Positions 1 to 12,186 of a stretch of 64,000 nt of DNA are shown here, in pieces. The number at the start of each line of letters is the position of its first letter. Position 1 is the stretch's first letter. Source of the DNA: Oscarella lobularis. Taxonomy: Eukaryota; Porifera; Homoscleromorpha; Homosclerophorida; Oscarellidae. The notes below the pieces were generated by a model. It saw nothing but the letters and a program-made list of their open reading frames with translations. It was not told the origin of the DNA and ran no database searches. The stretch lies in contig NC_089175.1 of the NCBI RefSeq assembly GCF_947507565.1, positions 1,787,733-1,851,732 of the forward strand, given 5' to 3'. A program made the translations under genes and the position numbers.

Positions 1-111
1 GCCAATCTTTGCGAAGAATCCGTTCATCGTCCATGGTGTGCGTAGGCTAATGCGTAATCGTGCGCAGGGCTTGCGAACGCTGCTTTGTTTGCAACCCCGT
101 ACGACTGCAGT

Positions 112-2990
112 ATGGACGTCATCGTTGAGTACATTCGCCGTTCGCCCGACCTAAGTTCTCTGTATAAGCTTCTTCAAGTGTTCTCGCAGTTCGGAATGAG
201 TGCAGACGATCTTGTTAAACTTCAAACAAAGATTCACACTGAAAAGCTAGCAATAGCGAAAAGATCCATCGAAGAAAGTGATGAATTGACGCGTTTTCGG
301 ACTCAGGTTAAGCGAATTAGTGTGCACTTTTCATAATGCAACATCTTCTCGTAGATTACGAGAGGAAAAATGGAACGTCTTTCGAAGACACTCGAAGAAG
401 TAAGTTTTTCCCAACATAAACGTTCTCGCGAGGTCATCCACACCGTGTCTCAGTCTGAGCAGAAGATCAAGCTTTTGTCTGCCCACCCACCTGGGATCCG
501 TAGCGAATGGGATTCCGTAGTTGGTCCACTTATGAATGAAATAACGAATCATCTTGTCTTGTCGCTGAATCTTTGTCATTGCTTGATGGAGAAGTCTCTG
601 ATTTATGAAATGGAGTGGGAGGATATTGAATGTCAGCCAACTTCTCGAGACAAAGTGCACACTTTGATTTGGAAGTATCTCTCGAAGAGAGGTCCAGGAT
701 CGTTGGAAGCGTTCTGCAATGCTTTGGAAGCTCTGATGCCGCCGAATACGTACCTTTCTCGTCTGATACGAGAAAAGCGCGAAAATCTGATGTCGTCTTT
801 CGTCACTCAAACTGACGAAGATCTCTGTAGCGCTTCACGCACATCTGCCTCTTCTAATAGCGAGGTAAGTCTATAACAGTACGACGAACGACGGCTCAAC
901 GATGTTATATCTCTAATCAAGGGTTCATCCGTCTCAGTGAAGTCATCCCACTCTGCGGAGTCATCCCACTCTGTGGAGCCATTTGAGTTGAGGTCACCCA
1001 AATCAGGGTCATCCCAATTGTATAGGTACTGTATGTAAATAAAGAACAATCAAAATAATTAAATACCTCAATTTCAGGAAGATAAAGGGACTATTTGGTT
1101 CATCCAAATCAGGGTCTTCCGTTTCAGCAGAGCAATCTGAACCAAAGCCATTCTATGACGCTGTTCTTTCTTGCAACGTTAGTGATCTTTGTGGAGATCA
1201 CGGGGAGTGGCAACTGATGCTACATGAAGATGCTCTCAAAATTAGACCGCTAAACGGGGTAACAATCGGGATCTTAGGCCAGCATAACTGTGGGAAGACG
1301 TGGGTCATGAGTCAACTAGCCAAATACGATTTACCTAGTCAAGGCATGACGTCCAGAACAGAAGGCCTCAGCTTCAAGTGGATCTCTGCAACTGATGGAA
1401 ATAGTGGTGCAGCTAAGAATGCTCTCACTTACTATCACGTACTAATTGATACCGGTGGACTGAATCATATTGGCGACAAAGATAAAGGTAGGGATATACA
1501 CTGTACAGTATAAAGCGTGCTATTGGTAGCAGTGCAAAGAGCAGGAATGTGTTCTTTGATTAATTAAAGACATAGGGAAATGACATCGTCTGTTTTTATC
1601 AATAGTTTTACTTTTAGATAAAATGGAGTTAAATGGCGATTTCATGATGTCAATGACTCTACTGCTTTCTGAAGTTATTATCATTGCTATGAACGAGATG
1701 TCCTTTGAGGATCAGTTATTTTTGGACTATGTACTTGACAGATGGTCAAGCTTGTGCAGAGAGGGCCACTTAAAATGTAAGGAAATCTTTGTCATTCACA
1801 ACTTTCGCTGTACTAAAAATGCTAAGGAAAGAGATGCCCTTTTTGAAGTGAGAAGCATATAAAAATAATTCCAAGTTTTAAAGTCAGCATTTTTTGATAG
1901 AAAAGCACGACTGTTGTTTATGAAGGCGGGCATTTCCTGGACAATGGCATAAATTATTTTCGTAGAGAAGAAAGAAGTAGTATTGGTTTACGACATGTCT
2001 GCCTAATGCTAAACGAAGGAGACGGAAGGAATTACAATGACGAAGTGTTTACAGTACTTCGAAAATGGATCACCCATCCGAAACCTCCCTACAGCAGCCC
2101 GAGGACCTCTCTTCGTCAGGTGGCTGAGCTAATTGGCCATCACGCTACTGCTTTTCTCAGTAATATGAGATTTCTCAGCAACGTCAAAAAGATTGAAACA
2201 AACATCAGCGAAGAAGGAATACGTTATAGGCCGATAAAAGAAGTACCAGATAAGCCTGTTGTGGTAGCGAAGTTTCACGGACATATCCCGGATCGTTTCT
2301 ACGGAGGCGTGGGAGGATTCAAAGCATCGGTGAGTGAATGCGCACGGTGTCCCTCCCTCCCTGTTCCTCCCTGTCCCTCTCTCCCTTCCTCCCTCTCTTC
2401 TTTCTTATAAAGCCAGCGTTAGCTGGAGAGGTCAAAAAATTTAATCCGATAGGAGTTTCTCAAACATATTTACTTATGTAGTTGTGATTAGCGCTTATGT
2501 AACCTTCACCAATACTTGCTTGGAAAACTCGGAGCTGAGGTTTGAATTAAAAAGTTTCTCTTAGGCTCCGAGTCTTGTGGCAACCTATAAGACAAAATGT
2601 GGCACATCATGCAAGCTTGTTCTACTTGAATTGCCAGGAAATCTAGAGCCAATAAATTTTCGTGTGTGTCGAAAGGTGCATCACCCCACTTCACCGGGAT
2701 GCTGTGCTATTGAAGTGTCGGGAGAGAAAAAAGAGCCAGAAATTTTAGACATTATAAAGGCAAATTTAGCGGATGATGAGAACGCGTTCCTTCCAGCTGA
2801 TAACACTTACAATAATATTGCGGATGGTGCTCCTCATGCAAATGCGTGTCTTTATGGCACCTTTCGTCAATATTTTCACTTTTCTCTCACATTTAGGGCA
2901 CTGAATCCAAAAGTGATTATAGGCAAAAACGGACTCGTTATTCTTCTGTTTAAATCCGAACTCGAAAGTTCTGACGACTCTTCTGACTGA
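112..2990 (+). CDS. CARD-like domain + P-loop GTPase protein, copy A
   Basis: Probable exons 112-306, 355-864, 922-1025, 1078-1487, 1618-1847, 1901-2329 and 2565-2990 join in frame to about 767 aa. The start is the ATG at 112, matching copy B. The exon 2 product has the helical spacing of a CARD (about residues 120-215 of the protein, ending NTYLSRLI), which suggests homotypic death-fold signalling. Exon 3b carries a Walker A/G1 motif GQHNCGKT and, further on, a G3-like LIDTGG. A hydrophobic strand ending VIHNF lies where G4 would be, so a canonical NKxD is not visible. The last three exons encode a C-terminal region I do not recognise. A CARD joined to a GTPase suggests a cytosolic immune or apoptotic sensor, by analogy with NLR and GBP-type proteins; this is inference. 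Copy A has an extra small intron (1026-1077) that copy B lacks. Confidence 0.7.
2330..2564 (+). other. Intron 6 of CARD-GTPase copy A with pyrimidine-rich tract
   Basis: GTGAGT donor at 2330 and TTAG acceptor at 2561-2564. Positions about 2351-2402 are a CCCTCC/CCTT-rich tract, so an open reading frame running through it is an artefact. The equivalent intron of copy B is only 83 bp. Confidence 0.55.
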
Positions 2991-3116
2991 GTTTTGTGAT
3001 TTTGTTGCTGGCCGTAATTATCGTTGTACTGTTACTGACGATGTTTTGTTTACGCGGTCGCTTATCTAGATACTCAATGTAACCAACCATCTGTATGAAA
3101 CAGACAGTGTACAGTC

Positions 3117-3162
3117 CAAGGCGGGCGCGGGCTAAGCCCGCGCGCGCCCTGGTGGGTGGGGA
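3117..3162. repeat. GC-rich hairpin between the CARD-GTPase copies
   Basis: GGCGGGCGCGGGCTAAGCCCGCGCGCGCCC forms a strong stem in the short spacer between the two genes. It could be a terminator-like or replication-slippage feature; nothing else is visible in the spacer 2991-3250. Confidence 0.4.
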
Positions 3163-3250
3163 ATCAACCGGAGGTTGCAATTAGTCAGGTCACCTGACCC
3201 TTGCACGTGACCGTGGCATAGGGAAGGGTGTGGTCTCCAGACTAGGCAAT

Positions 3251-5961
3251 ATGGACGTCATCTTTGAGTACATTCGCCGTTCGCCCGACCTAAGTTCTCT
3301 GTATAAGCTTCTTCAAGTGTTTTCGCAGTTCGGAATGAGCGCAGACGATCTCGTTAATCTTCAAACAAAGATTCACACTGAAAAGCTAGCAATAGCGAAA
3401 AGATCCATCGAAGAAAGTGATGAATTGACGCGTTTTCGGACTCAGGTTAAGCGAATTAGTGTGCACTTTTCATAATGCAACATCTTCTCGTAGATTACGA
3501 GAGGAAAAATGGAACGTCTTTCGAAGACACTCGAAGAAGTAAGTTTTTCCCAACATAAACGTTCTCGCGAGGTCATCCACACCGTGTCTCAGTCTGAGCA
3601 GAAGATCAAGCTTTTGTCTGCCCATCCAGCTGTCCTTGGCGGGATCCGTAGCGAATGGGATTCCGTAGTTGGTCCACTTATGAATGAAATAACGAATCAT
3701 CTTGTCTTGTCGCTGAATCTTTGTCATTGCTTGATGGAGAAGTCTCTGATTTATGAAATGGAGTGGGAGGATATTGAATGTCAGCCAACTTCTCGAGACA
3801 AAGTGCACACTTTGATTTGGAAGTATCTCTCGAAGAGAGGTCCAGGATCGTTGGAAGCGTTCTGCAATGCTTTGGAAGCTCTGATGCCGCCGAATACGTA
3901 CCTTTCTCGTCTGATACGAGAAAAGCGCGAAAATCTGATGTCGTCTTTCGTCACTCAAACTGACGAAGATCTCTGTAGCGCTTCACGCACATCTGCCTCT
4001 TCTAATAACGAGGTAAGTCTATAGCAGTACGAACGATGGCTCAGAGAGGCTAGATCTCTCAGGGTTCATTCGTCTCTGCGGAGTCATCCCGCTCTGTGGG
4101 GCCATTTGAGTTGAGGTCACCTGAATCAAGGTCATACGAATTGGGTTCGTCCACATCAGGATCTTCTGTTTCTGAGGGGGGATCGGAATCAAAAAGATTT
4201 TATGACGCCGTTCTTTCTTGCAACGTTAGTGATCTTTGTGGAGATCGCGGGGAGTGGCAAGTTGAGCTACCCAGAGGCCATGATGCTCTCAAAATGAAAC
4301 CGCTAAACGGGGTAACAATTGGAATATTAGGTCATTTTAACCGTGGGAAGACATGGATCACGAGTCGACTAGCCAAATACGATTTACCCAGTCAAGGCAT
4401 GACGTCCAAAACAGAAGGCCTCAGCTTCAAGTGGATCTCTACAACTGATGGAAGTAGTAGTGAAACTCAGAATGCTCACTATCACGTACTAATTGATACC
4501 GCTGGATCGAATCATCCTATTGTTTGGAAAGATAAAGGTAGGTTTATATGCTGTGTGCTATCGGTAGCAGTACAAAGAGCAATAATGTGCTCATTAAATA
4601 GTTAAGAGTTAGCAGGCATTCTGCCTGCTTAGAAATTGGCTTCTGTTTGACTTTTTGAGAGACTCATAAAAGACTCATAGGAAATAACATCGTCTGTTTT
4701 TTTATAAATGCTTTCACTTTTAGATTTAAGATTTCCATCAAAGTTGTATGAAGATTTCATTCATTCAATGGCTCTACAGCTTTCTGAATTTATTATTTTT
4801 ATCATGAACGAGATGACCTTTGGTGATGAGCTATTTTTGCTTTACCTAATTGACAGATGGTCAAGCTTGTGCAGAGGGGACCACTCAAAATGTAAGGAAA
4901 TCTTTGTCATTCACAACTTTCGCTTTTCTAAAAATGCTGACGAAAGAGATACCCTTTTTGAAGTGAGCAGCATATAAAAAATGATTTTACTTTCTAAATC
5001 ATCTTTTTTGGCAGAAAAACGTGACTGCTGTTTATAAAGGCAGGTATTTCCTAGACCCTGATGAGGGCATAAATTATTTTCGTAGAGGAGTTGAGGATAA
5101 TACTGTTGGTGTACGACACGTCTGCCTAATGCTAAACGAAGGGGAAGGAAGGAATTACAATGAAAAAGTGTTTCTAGTACTTCGAAAATGGATTACCGTT
5201 CTGAGACGCCTTGACAGCGGCTCAAAGTCTCTTTGTGCGGTTGCTGAGCAAATTGCCCTTCACGCTACTATTTTGCTAAATAAGGGATTTCTTCGCAATG
5301 TCGAAAAGATTAGAACAGACATCAATATCGAGTCAAACACATTGGTTTTTAGACCGATAAAACGAGCAGAAGATCAGCCTATTAAGTTGGTGGTGCCTCA
5401 TCCAGATCATTTCTACGGAAAAATTAAAGAATACAATCCATCGGTATGTGAGCGTGTCGTTGTAAATATAGTTCTATGCTTGCTCATGGTTTGTCTGCAT
5501 TATTCAATTGTCTTTACTGTTTATAGGCTTTCGTCGCAACGTACAGGACGAAAAAGGGACAGCCGTGTAGGTTCGTTTTTCTTGAAGTGCCAGGATCGCT
5601 AAACGATATTCGCGTATCTCAAAAATGTGACCACTCTGAAACAAAGCCTGGACATGTCGTTGTCCAAGTGACGGGAATGAAGACAGAGCCAAGGCTCTTT
5701 GACATGCTAAGCGAATCACTAGACCCTGATAGAAACGAGTTTCTTCCAGCTGGTAAAGCTGATTATGAAGCCAGTAAAGTCGTTTCTTCAGATACATGTG
5801 TCTATGGTACATTTAGTCAAATTTTCCACATCCCTTTTGGTTTTAAGATTGATCAACCGAGAATGATTCGAATGAATGGAACTCTTATTTTGCTGTTTAG
5901 ATCTGAAGATGATATAGATAATGATGTTAGGGATACTAGTGATTGTGCTGGAAAATGTTAG
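3251..5961 (+). CDS. CARD-like domain + P-loop GTPase protein, copy B
   Basis: Tandem paralogue of copy A. Exons 3251-3445, 3494-4012, 4063-4537, 4724-4962, 5015-5443 and 5527-5961 join to about 763 aa, all in frame with canonical GT-AG borders. The first two exons are almost identical to copy A, while the GTPase and C-terminal exons have diverged. Motifs are cleaner here: G1 is GHFNRGKT and G3 is LIDTAG. A serine-rich acidic linker (exon 3 start, about residues 240-285) joins the CARD-like helices to the GTPase. The uneven divergence suggests gene conversion of the 5' end or faster change in the effector half. Function is inferred only: nucleotide-dependent switch coupled to a death-fold interaction module. 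Confidence 0.72.
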
Positions 5962-6012
5962 TCTAGTTCGTGCAGTCTGCCTCTTTGCACAGGTGCTGAG
6001 GACTTCATTCAT

Positions 6013-6102
6013 TGTATGTATGTATGTATGTATGTATGTATGTATGTATGTATGTATGTATGTATGTATGTATGTATGTATGTATGTATGTATGTATGTA
6101 TG
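6013..6102. repeat. (TGTA)n microsatellite, about 22 units
   Basis: Uninterrupted tetranucleotide tract. It creates artefactual MYVC repeat open frames on both strands. It lies just downstream of the copy B CARD-GTPase stop; nothing else convincing is visible between 5962 and 6380. Confidence 0.97.
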
Positions 6103-6389
6103 GCCATCGTGCCCAGCGCTAACCATCGCCCATCTTTGGGGCCCCCGGACACAGACATTCGCTATTTCTCTTTGTGTGATTGTTTGTGTGTGTGTTTTGC
6201 TCCCCTTCCCAACTTTTCCTTATCTAATGTGTTTTTAAGGATTTATCCAAATGTACGTATGTATGTTATGAAACGCCTAATGCGCATGCGTTGGTGGGTC
6301 TGTATGTGAGGAGGATTGCCGAGACGATTCCCAGCCTCAGAGGCATTCAGGCATGCCCGCGAGTTGAAATACGTATGCTCGTAAACCGT

Positions 6390-7990
6390 CGTCTGCTTTG
6401 GTTTAGTTCCTTCGCGATGCTACGTGGCAAGGAGGCGAAGACGACTCGAAATTATCCGTTTTTCGCGTCTGGGAGAATCCGGGTCATCTCTACGTTGCTT
6501 TCGACAAAGGTGCAGCAGAAAACAATTGGTTGTAGTAATCGCATCGTGCAAAAAAATAAAGGTAAAACGCTACTTGCTTTTGACGTCACGCCCCACGTCA
6601 AACGTTTCGTCAACTGTCGAGCGCTGGCGGATGCCATGACAAAGGGAAAAAAAACGAGAGAGGTTTGAAAAGCCTAAAGACGTCATGGACACTTGTAGAA
6701 GATGCTCCTCCCCCGACTTATTAGCTGTTCTCTGGTTTGCTCGCTTACGTCGACGAAACTTCACCTATTTTGGACTTGGTGTTTTTGAAAGATCGTCCTT
6801 CTGTTGCAATTGTGGTTAGAGTCTGAGTTTTATCACTGGCATGGTTGTGACTGTTTTTCCTACAGATTCACGTGGATGGGACTGCTGATGTGTGGAGATA
6901 CTTGTCGGGATATACCTGGGCTCTACAAGGCACGTGGGTCTGTGTGCGTGAGTCGACGTTGTTAGTCACAACTGTGGCTTTTAGAGTCAATTCGGTTGGC
7001 CGTTGGAGCAGATATCAGCGTGGGCTCTGTGCTGCTGAACGCGCTTGACGGCTCTTTTGTCTGGTGCGAAAGAGACAGAAAGGGTGAGTTCTTTTGTTTT
7101 AATTAATTAAGGAGAGGGAGACGTCAGACGTGTATTTTCTTAGAAAGCGGCGTTGGACGATGGACTGTGTACACGCGATCTTTTGACGTGCGCGGGGAAT
7201 CTTCTAGCATTGGCAAAGCCACTTCGATAATGAGAAACTGTCCTCTTTTGAGCATTCATCAGACGACAGCCGGAATTTGCTTGTAAGTACGAACCTATGG
7301 GTTTGAGGAGGCATTAGTATTTATCTATTGAGACAGACACTCAGACGAGGAAAACGTTCTGCTCTTTCATCATTCAGCAACAGGACAGACTAAAGTGCAT
7401 ACGCACATATTTGGTAATCATTGTTAATGACGCAACTATTTATTCAGCCTTTTATATGGAACTATGGAGTTCCGTTGATCAAATCCACTCCCGCATTAGA
7501 TTTTAAGACACTCTCATCTAGATTGGAGTACACTGTTCAAAAGGTGCTATATGTAGTTCCTGACCACCTGTTCCTAACTTTTTTTAGTGCACACTGGAGA
7601 AAAGTCGTCTTTTGTGTCTGCACTCACATCATATTACCAATCAATTGATTGCTCTTTCGTCTCTAGGAGAAATCTTCGTTTTTGATTTTGACGAAGGTTC
7701 TTTGTCTTGTAAACCATTTCTACTGTACAGTACCCACGTGCTGCTCTAGAAACGCCGCATTCTGAATACTTATGCCAGCTGACTCCATTTCTCGACGAAG
7801 CATCTAAAACGGTCATGGAAAATTGTCAGCTTTTTTCCTTCCGAAATTTTGTTGGTGTCAGTTTTTCAAACGGTTTAGTGAGGTACAGTAGGCAGAAAGA
7901 GCCATTTCTATCTATGATCTTCATTTTTCTAGAATGTTTTTGCTGGCTACGGGGCTGATGATTTGGCAATCGTCTCAGTTCTTAGGAAGA
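6390..7990 (+). pseudogene. 5' part of the beta-propeller/helical-repeat gene, truncated copy 1
   Basis: Co-linear with the complete copy at 17.5-19.1 kb, exon by exon: the block containing VFRVWENPGHLYVAFDKG, the WD-like block DGTADVWRY, the block VGSVLLNALDGSFVWCERD, then GVGRWTVYTRSF and the PFIWNYGVPLIKS exon. Similarity stops abruptly near 7990, after cttaggaaga, in the middle of the exon that continues normally at 10258 and 19103. What follows is unrelated sequence, so this copy has lost the whole 3' half. Several exons are still intact, so it may be transcribed, but it cannot encode the full protein. Confidence 0.7.
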
Positions 7991-8185
7991 ACCGCCGTAC
8001 GGGGGTAAGATAACATTTCTCACCGAGTCTTCGTCCTATTTGTTAGGTGCTTGCCTATGCTTCTGGTACCAGATAAGCACTCAGTCTCAATCCACGATGG
8101 GCCAAGCACCGTGAAGCACGGCCGCCGCACGTAGCCTCGATTTCCAGACCCACTAGCGCGCACCACGCCCCCTAATTAAGGAATA
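7991..8185. other. Unrelated spacer after the truncation breakpoint
   Basis: About 200 bp with no coding signal and no match elsewhere in the window. It joins the broken propeller gene to the promoter-side repeats of the first PLAT-oxidase copy. Confidence 0.4.
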
Positions 8186-8189
8186 ATAA

Positions 8190-8370
8190 GTCGCTCGGAA
8201 GACCATATAGGGAATGAGTGGCTTGGAAGAACCATATATGAATAGTCTGGAGGCGGACCCTTCGCTGGGGAGGAGCGAAAGAGTCTGGCCTCCAGACTAA
8301 TAAGGAATGAGTGGCTCGGAAAGACCATATAAGGAATGAGTAGTGGCTCGGAAGAGAATACAAATAGGGT
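8190..8370. repeat. Hairpin repeat cluster upstream of PLAT-oxidase copy 1
   Basis: A foldback at 8244-8298 begins AGTCTGGAGGC and ends GCCTCCAGACT (perfect 11-bp arms, with further pairing GACCCTTCGCT/AGCGAA inside). It is flanked by repeated AAGGAATGAGTGGCTCGGAAGACCATAT-type units. The same family recurs at 12558-12870, also directly upstream of a PLAT-oxidase gene. Confidence 0.75.
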
Positions 8371-8534
8371 CGACTTTTTTTCCTTTTTCATTCGCTCGCA
8401 CCGCCGTTCTGCAACAAATTCGGCATCTTCGGTGGCCTGAAAGTGAGCTCTTATTAATGAATCTCGCGAGCGTTATTATAGTAGTCTAGTTGGTTTGTCG
8501 TGAATAATTCGCTCTGTTGTTCACTTAGATTTAA

Positions 8535-9699
8535 ATGGCAACAGGAAAAGTTGGTTACCGTATTCGTGTTCACACGGGTGACAGCGATGAGAGCGCCGAC
8601 GCGAACGTTACCGTGAGAATCACGGGCGCAAAGGGAACTCTGGAATTCGACCTCGACAAAAAGCACGCTGCGAATGCCGGCGGCGCCTTGTTCCTTTCTC
8701 AATCGGTAGGCATGCACTTCATAGATTGCTGCGAAATGCGGCTAATGTCCGCGGGGCTTTCAGGAAGAAGTGTTTGAACTTTCGAGCCAGATTAGCGTGG
8801 GAGATGTCGACTTGGTGGAGGTGGATCATCGCGTCACGCCGCTGCTCGACCGCAGTTGGTACTTGCTTTCGATTACAATTGAAGACCTGTCCACAGAAAC
8901 GGCCTACTGCTTTCCTTGCAATGAGTGGTTTTCTTACAGCCGAGACGATTGTCGTCAGAGTCGAGTTTATCTTGATCGAAAGAGTGAGAACGTGGGCAAT
9001 AGAACTAGAATGAGTTCCAGACTCTCTGTTCTTTAGTCATTAGCAAATCTGAACTTCATCGCCTCAAGAAAGGCGAACGTTTCGAGGATATCCCCTTAAC
9101 AGGAAACAATGTCAGACTTTCAGAAATTGTGAAATTGCCGATTAAAGAACTGACACCGGAAGAAGCTAAAAGACGCATACAGACACTCGGTAAATTCTGT
9201 GTCCCGACAGGCGAAAATAATTCATATTGCTTTTTTAGGTGTGCGGATGCAATTTTCGAATTGGGGTGAAAACGTAGAGACGACGGTGCTAGTTTTCTTT
9301 CCGTGGAACCTTCGCCTGGTCGGGTCTTTGATCCACTTGGTCAAAAAGGCGCAAATGAAAGTTCGCGTGTGCGGCGCAACGCATAGCTGGACCAACCTTT
9401 ATCCCGATCCGGACCAAGTACTTATCAGAACGGATCATTTTGAGCTGCGACCTAGGCGCGAGCGAATTCGGCTTTCGGGCAATCTCGTCACAATCAAATG
9501 CAACGTGACTACGTATGAGTGCAAACGTCATCAACTGGAGAACGATTACTGCTTTCCCTTTAACACAGTTTTGGGAGGAGTCACCTATGGGGGAATAATT
9601 GGCACTGGTTGTCATGTGAGTAATTCAAGTCACAGAATATTTGTTATTGTAAGCGTTTCGTGTTCTTAGGGTACTGGTAGAGGATGCAAGGCCCACCCT
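8535..9699 (+). pseudogene. PLAT + FAD-linked oxidase, truncated copy 1
   Basis: Exons 8535-8705, 8764-8983, 9037-9189, 9239-9615 and 9670-9699 match the first exons of the complete gene at 13048. They encode the PLAT/LH2 domain and the FAD-binding start, including a GATHSW flavin-site motif. At about 9699 the fifth exon, after GTGRGCKAHP, stops matching the oxidase and runs straight into propeller-gene sequence (ATGACGCAACTATTTATTCAG, as at 18535). The substrate and C-terminal catalytic parts are therefore missing. The upstream exons remain open, so a truncated PLAT protein or a chimeric transcript is possible. Confidence 0.75.
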
Positions 9700-12186
9700 A
9701 ATGACGCAACTATTTATTCAGCCTTTTATATGGAACTATGGAGTTCCGTTGATCAAGTCCACCCCCGCATTAGATTTTAAGACACTCTCATCTAGATTGG
9801 AGCACACTGTTCAAAAGGTGCTGGCTATATGTAGTTCCTGACCACCTGTTCCTATCTTTTTTTTAGTGCACACTGGAGAAAAGTCGTCTTTTGTGTCTGC
9901 ACTCACATCATATTACCAATCAATTGATTGCTCTTTCGTCTCTAGGAGAAATCTTCGTTTTTGATTTTGACGAAGGTTCTTTGTCTTGTAAATCATTTCT
10001 ACTGTACCCACGTGCTGCTTTAGAAACGCCGCATTCTGAATACTTATGCCAGCTGACTCCATTTCTCGACGAAGCATCGAAAACGGTCATGGAAAATTGT
10101 CAGCTTTTTTCCTTCCGAAATTTTGTTGGTGTCTGTTTTTCAAACGGTTTAGTGAGGTACAGTAGGCAGAAAGAGCCATTTCTATCTATGATCTTCATTT
10201 TTCTAGAATGTTTTTGCTGGCTACAGGGCTGATGATTTGGCAATCGTCTCAGTTCTTAGGAAGATCTGTTTCTATGTGGACTGCTAATGGATCAAACCTA
10301 GGTGTGGGGCTGTGGACGAATGAAACGTTGTACCACGTCAAGAGCCGGCCCATTGTGGAACAAGCGCAGCTCGTTGCGTCAGGAAATGCACTAATGGACA
10401 GCAGGCAGTTTCCCGTAATTCAAAATATCAATGTGTTGTTTTATAAAAATGTGAGCGCTTCAAGGTTCCTGTGACCGGTGAAATAAATATTGTTGATTGT
10501 CACGCGGAGGCTTCGAAATTGTGCCACATGTGGGGACTACAACTTTGGGCGGACAAGTTTGCTTTAGATGGCTTGTATACACTTATAAAGGTAAGGCTTA
10601 GTTAATTAAGCACAGCAAACACTTATAAGTGGTCTACGTTTAATTAAAAGACGCAATCTAGTGGAGGGGAGGGAAGAGTCCCTGACAAGGTAGAAACTTG
10701 TGTTTTAATGTATGGCTATTTTCTACTGAATGCTTCTGCAGCTTTTGAACAGTTTGTCCACTGAGTGTTTGCAGAGTCCTGCTTTATTAGTGACTATGCT
10801 GGTGCACGTATGTTGTTGATAGACATAGACAGAAATGGCTGTAAATCTCATTCCTTTAGTTTCCTTATCATCGGCAGTGGGTAGTCGAAAAGGTCAAATC
10901 TTTTTTGAAATCTTACAAAACCGAAGGTGAACTTTTCTTTTTACGGTTGAGAAAATTGCGTGCAGCGTTGATTCTAGGTCAAAAACCGAAGTCTTCTTTG
11001 CTTCCAGGTATAGAGTCTTATGTCCGTTGCTCTCAATTACACTCAATCTTTTTTAGTATCAACAGAGCCTATTCCCTTATCATCGAAACTGAACGCCGAA
11101 ATGGGTTAGCATGCAAAGTAGCAGAACGTACCGTATCACTTGATGCCGTTTCAGTTCCTTTGCTGGAAGACTATGTCGCTCTATCTGATCAATTTGAGGC
11201 CACACTCAGAGGCACTATCTCAACAGTGCGCTTGACTATCAACGTACACGCTCTATGCTTACTCATTTTTGCAGGAATCGACCGGTGCTCTAAAAGTTCG
11301 CGACGAGGTGCTTCAAATTCTTCAGACAAATTTTTTCGACTCATCAGTGACAGGACCAAGTGAGTAGAGTGCAAGCCTTCTCATTTATGGCGACATGTTT
11401 CTTTTCTTAGGTGCTCAAGCTCTTCAACTTCAAAGCCTTTCCGAAGACTTTCCGAACGAAACTCTCGACGGCCTATTTGACTACATGAAAATCAATAATC
11501 TGGACGAAGGTGCAAATATCTTAATTAATCCAGGCTCCCTATCTAGTTCCATCTCTACAGCCATTGACCTCATTAAGAATCACACGTGGGAAAGCGACGT
11601 GGACTGGAAAAATTTTCTCGGAGCGTCGCTGGAGACAGCCGATTTTCACTATGCCGGAATCTTCGAGTTGACCTGTTGCCTATTGTATCGCGTTCGTCCT
11701 GAAATGCTCGTTCAATTCGTTAATTAAACTCTGTCAACAAGCACGAAACTACAAAGCGACTTCTGGCGACTCCCTCTTCGCTCGACAAACTCGAGAAGTA
11801 CGTGTGAAAGTTTCTCTTGTTTTGTGCCACTAGTACGGCGTTTTTTTAGTATCCCTTTTGCAAACGTGCTTTGGATTGTCTTCCGCCTTTTGTGTCGTCG
11901 ACTGTAACTCCCACGTCAATCGCTGCCGTCAAGGCGAGAGTTCAACTAATGCTTTCCAGGTATGGGGCTCTTTTATTTTCATTGAATGTAAATTTGATGT
12001 AAATTGGAATAGTTTGCAGTGGGGAATCTCACGTTGAGGTTGGGTCGCTGAGACTCTACTTGAAATGTGGCTTGTGGCAGAACGCTCTCGATTTGGCCAA
12101 GAAGCTAGCCGGCCAGGTATTGATTGACAAATTGTACATGGTTCCGAATAATATAACTAACTCTAAATTTAGCACACTACTCATTT
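9700..12186 (+). pseudogene. 3' part of the beta-propeller/helical-repeat gene, chimeric copy 2
   Basis: Matches the complete copy from about 18533 to 21036, including the exons for HSHHITNQLIALSSLGE, FLDEASKTVMENCQLF, the FPNETLDGLFDYMKINNLDEG helical exon and the LKCGLWQNALDLAKKLAGQ exon. It begins at the fusion with the truncated PLAT-oxidase (9699/9700). It ends near 12186, where the last helical exon (HYSFE) jumps back to the gene's own 5' region (AAAGGTCAAACGCC). An extra TTAA near 11724 introduces a stop within one exon. No start or complete 3' end is present, so it is best treated as a gene fragment. Confidence 0.7.

Noticed and set aside
331-810. 159- and 162-codon minus-strand frames opposite the CARD exons (also 3470-3958)
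   Set aside because: Antisense to a well-supported exon, with no splice or start support; kept open only because the exon itself is duplicated.
5921-6309. Long open frames of MYVC repeats on both strands
   Set aside because: They are translations of the (TGTA)n microsatellite and have no flanking coding signal.
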